Assembly (NCBI GenBank): GCA_003522085.1
Contig: DPGI01000009.1
Span: 62,001 to 126,000 of the forward strand
Reading direction: 5' to 3'
DNA from: Clostridiales bacterium
GTDB taxonomy: Bacteria > Bacillota > Clostridia > Christensenellales > UBA1242
DNA length: 64,000 nucleotides
Position 1 is the first letter of the stretch. Each line of letters begins with the position of its first letter. A program made the translations under genes and the position numbers. The notes below the pieces were generated by a model. It did no database searches. It was given only the letters and a program-made list of their open reading frames with translations, and had not been told where the DNA came from. Positions 62,201-64,000 of this stretch are shown piece after piece.

Positions 62201-63816
62201 CTGGAACTGTCAGAGAAGTAGAAAAGAGTGAAGAAGATAAGAAGAAAGGCACAATTCTTGCAACAGATGCATTGTATTGGCCTAGTGCAAACGATAAATA
62301 CAGAACTTTAAGTGCGGGATATTATAAGGTTCCTTACATGGATGGCTGGATTTATGGAACATCGGACACAACTCAAATTTCTATTTTGATAACCTTGACC
62401 TATAAAGCGACGGTAAAAAGCCAAGAGGAAAGCTGCGTAGTAGTTTACAACGCAAATATTACAAAGAAAGCTAAGTTTAATTCGACAGCGAAAGTAATTA
62501 CAGATGGTCAGGAATTTACTTTAGCTCAATATATTGACATAACGGAAGGTGAAAATAAGGGTAGCGATAATAAAAAATACTATGATGATACAATAGCAGT
62601 TACAATTCCTGCACAAGGACAAGTAGTGTTGTCAGTTAGCATTTGTGAAGATAGAACAAAGTTAACATCTTGGAAGAATTATATGTTGATTAGAAACAAT
62701 ACTTCAACAACAAGCCAAAGAACTGATTTCATTAGCATTTCAGAGATATATGGAAAAACTATTGATTTCAAAACAGGTGTTCGCGTTTCATGGGTTGGCC
62801 CTGATGGTTCATCAGTATATTATGCTACACAACCAGTGGCAAGTCCAACAGGTAGCATAACCATAGAGAACACAGCCTATAATTATAAGATTCTTAAACT
62901 ACAAGAAGGAACAGAAACCAAATACAAGCTTGCTATGATAAAAGAAGTTAATGAAAATAGCGCATGGCGTATGGTTGATAACTATTCAGGATCTAAAGTA
63001 GTGCTGAATGATAAAACTTATGAAGTTGGATTTGATATTCAGGCAGCCATACCAGCAGGAGTTAATCAACAAGCACAGCCGGAAAAGGTTAAATTGAAAC
63101 TAGACAATACGTTGAATCAAGAAGAAGAACACATGTATCCACAACAGACGTTGGCAACTTATGACCATATTACAACGGATATTCTTTACATTGAAAGTGC
63201 TGAAAGAATCCCTTCACAGACAAGCGTTACTGACGTTTATCAATACAGCATTACAAAGAGTTATATAATTAAAGCTAATGGAACTTATTATCAATATAAA
63301 CATAACTTTATCATGACTCCTAAATATGCTTACTTCGACAACGGCTTAGGTCAAGAAGTTGTTAAAGAGATTCATAAGAATAATTGGGAGTATGATAACG
63401 CTAAAGGCTATACTGTTAATTTGGCAGATTGGGCAAAGGGAAAAACAGATAAATATTCTGATGTCACAGTAGCGCCCGCCGCTTTAGAAAAATCAATAGT
63501 AGAGAAGGGCGATACAGTTAAACTAATGACAATTATCAAACCCAATACCACAACATCTGCACTTGAATTTACCATCGGTAAAGATGGAACAAGCTATACT
63601 GATGCTACTATTGATCCAATTACAGGAACGATTACGACGGGTTCTCATTATGAGTTGAATAAAAACCAATACATCTTGATCAGAATTTGGATTAAGGCTT
63701 CAGGTGGACCAAATGGCAACTTCGATGGCAAAAAGTATGGTAATGCAAATTACAAGAAACTTCTTGGAGAGCTTAGAATCTATCTGACTGGCTCAACAAA
63801 TACTTCAAATCCTTAA
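53203..63816 (+). CDS. Giant surface protein, 3537 aa
   Basis: One uninterrupted frame of 10.6 kb. A basic start and one membrane helix (LILILVSVIVLAIGGSFLAV, residues 12-31) anchor or export it; no lipobox and no LPxTG or other C-terminal sorting signal is visible (end LTGSTNTSNP). The rest is Thr/Asn/Lys-rich and looks like many beta-sandwich (Ig-like) domains in a row, with recurring GTGTSYVILQV, TFTLKV and NGLFTFDVSVPITIY type strands, though sequence repeats are diverged. An Asp-Gly run (DGDGDGKDDGD, near 1425) may bind calcium, and Thr-rich low-complexity tracts lie near 2600-2770. Probably an adhesin or surface fibre; no homologue named. Confidence 0.7.
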   Translation: MKLKAPKTWQLILILVSVIVLAIGGSFLAVYLKTGFKPEVTPPESIEINDVDGVYNLSTTQYEAVKQFRLKITTPTENVTQNEITLSFASGVSVTTTEDGKISDGIIIVPQKVKMNEEFYVQLVQEAYLDSNSDEHILNKGGISHLIVTTQNNTLTSSQIQVAVDKPVGEIKLEAYNATTGDKLTADGANKISQGTNFVLKPTFYPEASQYMFSDDKNDAATTKRQKDIYYESASSNEGITLNYNDGDIYFVAGNETSAGNIINAYTFASAEDQAEFYANNSELAGLPLYTEAIRVLSTAEKAIKTQIKVDVVEANVGSFSIKPTAGSPFEFTVNKLFRISAGSSALAEKEISIRIRDIHDNDLSSMIKNVGLRIISIKDTNSGLDIVNDLSNFVTVKGGAIKIYDEKEYVLINSNVKNLNHAYWEISTNGEYEIVAEIKLFVQDENGDTHIFDNATERKVYMQSKENVESDIYWETGIVESGISMTIVYDKNGNVLSSEYKDDLRTISHVPSTNVYTKRVFFAYYDAAFPDGKDMGDYVAVTDDGAGMYTISSGETKKLYPLLNSYQLVAKEAIDFNLVFATVRTDAYGNPIMNASGTYTLEKISSKVLVSVKKTLQGFKSVVIDSIDEKYFVENRGYYAIPTGVENAFELKLTLKEASDAAIFENEKSKISFYASKDIAGKDRVGSDVFEFGEMTLAGGVVTIPVKTKADVNIAEKLGTKFFVRVEYNNSVAILDWTAQPADGDKQAGVVVYNQRPDGISNDFLENQTFNVTQTMTNTGSSEITIRGGKIAEPGYIGENAINQFAELINGENYTIITDVYGRAFKYDYTISSSNSKIVIADNNEKKITFGTGTEDGIIVTITAGSKSFNFTLNVSTTGVTGIKVDGKDQDNLANPKYSLDGKVEKDASGNYKEIVLKNTAGEGARNGLLDVFVSSGLYDPSYYTIKLKDEPSQALTEMITFEYGNTTTEIKSFKIKENFADDVTISFVATNSDSTLNFTFDITIKKYATEEKVDFANIKYGEYYDEDTGKTISQIGVADEDKGENFDPTATYVYSAFPIDLNKYVKVRLGEADTEGNVTYVNWAEIYKEKQDLEINSTVVGKIENGKLTFNDVYEPTQYTFTLYVLNGNKYAYYKDLTFVVCPNFKLVQKNKDLSVKNIKLDNDFTKYFELKRITLGYGTVQANGVGEITGISSYEVSKYYQLDTNKKFVSVLPLDLGYGETYKTITISAKTIINETEKVVATCSANLSLGFSIVNLASFSDLFMLGRTIRHNGYDAVWVDRNSATFVKDYKDTESGIGVKLNPVKNAYTIAATLITFTSASNNALVAGNSVYFQVYFTDGDNTLATWRIPFVWSRVGSKIASYPYETPSDSNTNNTDLNDTLNNPNNLFVEVEGGKTYYLVAPFEYYLEEGILTIVESIGDGDGDGKDDGDITYTSGETSGTFTFKGVSFTVNENNEIQATGVNGGKPISVGETFTITKDEVTTTYYYKAINTTDKKITIYKAYKGTKNESGCTINYKGEEPYTYTYKDSIFGQMLTSLGNNEYLTGLQQTDFADGTGYVFEALNNQKVYSITDNKLTINNIISENDVDTFFYIVQKTNKGSVENLRYKFTLKVKPNATNFVNVTYPFGGSAENLTVENGDTTNPPIDLKAKLGADTQNQGKHRIADIIKVNGIDVDISKDATLTVSQLLIDGTDYTSSYADNTRFTVAFEIVKDNATQKQTNLNVTFTNKANAKNITVKLLRAYPNVYGADFEYVFSINASSVEYFIKYNNAKPTVGNPEPGKPVGEFTVGTRDATWKLANTTDAQTVNVTTKQRTDSGESNVDPNKVVTVLTHDDLGKGYTVEYNYKAANPTLSIKLPAFRASEITRKVYFSVDGKVISTITLIIPATVVAKQVKPTLDAGNEYTITDLADVSETTDAKLTKIEICEDNDADVKKYVSIVNNKLVIKNSIASHEIKLKLSYTYGENTGFVIYTYEIAANIKPKQSLETQSLVAGTEYKKLSFTDLQDTTSVSANGFTLAWTAQDSGLFENISMTNDNSENSGNISIKANYVAITTSTTVTLTLSYENGLFTFDVSVPITIYPAVKLQTNYPNPSATENLTYESVKSGTEIKNFLSSAAEFASAERIKAAAANADVSNGEYIGSYNNEYSALINNALVKIIEQQNMGPVNCGENALSSSAETSAGINSTFTFTKGTGTGTSYVILQVKYHGVSINYTVYVFDNVVSGYVNSTIHRNGEVETIYQDRINTTDLFNKSRLLKLEVGASAIVGAVYYPYKVTVNDDGTYTDPIQLLQFQLKSEYVGRTIYVDSGKDKLTLAANQTIVFFAKAGADVTKDAVMTGVTFVRTAGRVEYRYATADGQSIDITNADMKTAATTAIPNANNTYIVGYYIGEKPTNTNGFKSQISYQVEMGLDIDVDRKFDASNSNSTPTIIEIEAHKGEYYRLVEQAGIRHPSTGELITAKSLGDSTISYEVVDVKGNAQYARKFDNYKEFKYRNLKHEDYLKLHDIAEDVGGKKIYDYYLFGLGCAADGDYVLLKIIYTNGGEHQNFFVAIKIVPDYEITLAGEKYEPVVENNSAYVTNKDKPYVFTPVKTTTTTTEGESTTTTTTYKEMTLAASGSGEQLISAIRTNWNSTNIAYSFDYVLTQQENSEYNTEANLTKLRLKDNGWGESSPYKPNSTTIKFAPAEVVFGVKQYFVEITDDYGYKIMFYFNLVPADDQTPTVYEAVSTLNFIEGEDFDIGLVYDAISINEVKDETTETTETTETTEQTPKTAEIEYNKAPESDAIKKIILQNIDAWGLTTNYTASLNGISGLTDKYQTAPKFHDVTVKDVTFKYESDKGVSAGSVDVNKYKEFSLGSGGAVKVGSYYSYNGVTYLTQYNGTKVSLSTTLTGEITGTTTGEGESATTTYTWKTPNIVNNQGAEMVNGKIKIKVGESLYGEGGTIKIDVDGNIYTTYFVEKIEYNESTKKGTVVLKATYEPDGNNYYLGFDITGTTGTVREVEKSEEDKKKGTILATDALYWPSANDKYRTLSAGYYKVPYMDGWIYGTSDTTQISILITLTYKATVKSQEESCVVVYNANITKKAKFNSTAKVITDGQEFTLAQYIDITEGENKGSDNKKYYDDTIAVTIPAQGQVVLSVSICEDRTKLTSWKNYMLIRNNTSTTSQRTDFISISEIYGKTIDFKTGVRVSWVGPDGSSVYYATQPVASPTGSITIENTAYNYKILKLQEGTETKYKLAMIKEVNENSAWRMVDNYSGSKVVLNDKTYEVGFDIQAAIPAGVNQQAQPEKVKLKLDNTLNQEEEHMYPQQTLATYDHITTDILYIESAERIPSQTSVTDVYQYSITKSYIIKANGTYYQYKHNFIMTPKYAYFDNGLGQEVVKEIHKNNWEYDNAKGYTVNLADWAKGKTDKYSDVTVAPAALEKSIVEKGDTVKLMTIIKPNTTTSALEFTIGKDGTSYTDATIDPITGTITTGSHYELNKNQYILIRIWIKASGGPNGNFDGKKYGNANYKKLLGELRIYLTGSTNTSNP
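61480..61520 (+). repeat. In-frame 9-base tandem repeat coding ETT
   Basis: About four and a half copies of a GAAACAACA unit encode ETTETTETTE inside the giant protein. Copy-number change would keep the frame and vary the linker length. Confidence 0.75.
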
Positions 63817-63820
63817 CAAC

Positions 63821-63857
63821 AAAAATGTCAAAGCAAAAATGCTTTGGCATTTTTTTG
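63821..63857 (+). terminator. Terminator of the giant gene
   Basis: The stem CAAAGCA / TGCTTTG, extended by ATG / CAT pairs, is followed by seven T. Confidence 0.8.
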
Positions 63858-63872
63858 AAAAAAGTATATACT
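63844..63872 (+). promoter_or_regulatory. Leaderless-type promoter for the cls-like gene
   Basis: TTGGCA (63844-63849, inside the terminator stem), a 17-base spacer, TATACT (63867-63872), then exactly six bases to the ATG at 63879. Confidence 0.6.
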
Positions 63873-63878
63873 ATTTTT

Positions 63879-64000
63879 ATGCATTGGATTTCTTGGGTAT
63901 TTTTAGGATTTGGTGTAGTTGGCATTGTAAACCTATTGTTGTTGATAGGGATGGTTTTTCTCGAAAAGAAAAAGCCACAAACTATCATGGCGTGGATGGC
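63879..64000 (+). CDS. Cardiolipin-synthase-like protein, N terminus only
   Basis: Forty residues before the window ends: a membrane helix (VFLGFGVVGIVNLLLLIGMV) and then FLEKKKPQTIMAWM, the conserved stretch after the first helix of cardiolipin synthases (F-x-E-x-x-x-P-x-x-x-x-A-W). The phospholipase D HKD motifs would lie beyond the edge. No ribosome binding site; the start fits a leaderless mRNA. Confidence 0.6.
   Translation, partial: MHWISWVFLGFGVVGIVNLLLLIGMVFLEKKKPQTIMAWM

Noticed and set aside
53203..63816. LPxTG-anchored adhesin
   Set aside because: No LPxTG-like motif, hydrophobic segment or basic tail at the C terminus.

Overview
The window looks like the replication-origin region of a low-GC, anaerobic bacterium of the Firmicutes type, most likely an uncultured Clostridia lineage. 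This placement is inferred from gene content: T-box leaders on aspS and glyS, a BUS-type oriC between dnaA and dnaN, a rubrerythrin, a class III (anaerobic) ribonucleotide reductase, a SpoVD/PbpB-type penicillin-binding protein with a PASTA domain, and AT-rich intergenic DNA. No rRNA or species marker is present.

Layout. 1-1.4 kb: the start of a lipoprotein gene, a truncated regulator, and one tRNA-Asn embedded in rearranged pieces of itself. 1.4-2.8 kb: two small plus-strand genes. 2.8-10.2 kb: a minus-strand block leading away from the origin (MATE-like transporter, asnS, aspS with an Asp T-box, a split HipA-like kinase pair, recF). 10.3-21.7 kb: dnaA, oriC, dnaN, rpmH, rnpA, yidC, khpB/jag, mnmE, mnmG, rsmG, parA, parB and two parS sites, all on the plus strand. 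In the classical order rpmH is divergent from dnaA and recF follows dnaN, so the origin neighbourhood is rearranged. 21.8-32.8 kb: rubrerythrin, a SIMPL protein, a Fic protein, nrdD fused to a redoxin domain with a thioredoxin-reductase-like partner and tandem NrdR boxes, an XRE regulator, nrdG and dut. 32.9-37.3 kb: small membrane, LURP-one-like, winged-helix-like and P-loop proteins around tRNA-Ser. 37.4-49.6 kb: a dispersed cell-division region (a large CvpA-like membrane protein, rsmH, two lipoproteins, a SpoU methyltransferase, an FtsL-position protein, the PBP, a YugP-like metallopeptidase). 49.6-52.9 kb: glyS with a Gly T-box and an asymmetric ABC-F ATPase. 53.2-63.8 kb: one gene for a 3537-residue surface protein. 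The window ends in the start of a cardiolipin-synthase-like gene.

Regulation. Good sigma-A promoters can be read throughout. At several genes without a ribosome binding site the start codon lies exactly six bases (seven at mnmE) after the -10 hexamer. This predicts leaderless mRNAs and is the most systematic unusual signal here. Other notable points are: nested hairpin elements between genes, one of them a four-arm cloverleaf; a motif 3 Arg-to-Ser change in AspRS; an ABC-F protein with only one complete composite ATP site; a Fic protein without its catalytic His; and an oversized extracytoplasmic loop in YidC. All calls come from reading the sequence; no database search was run.
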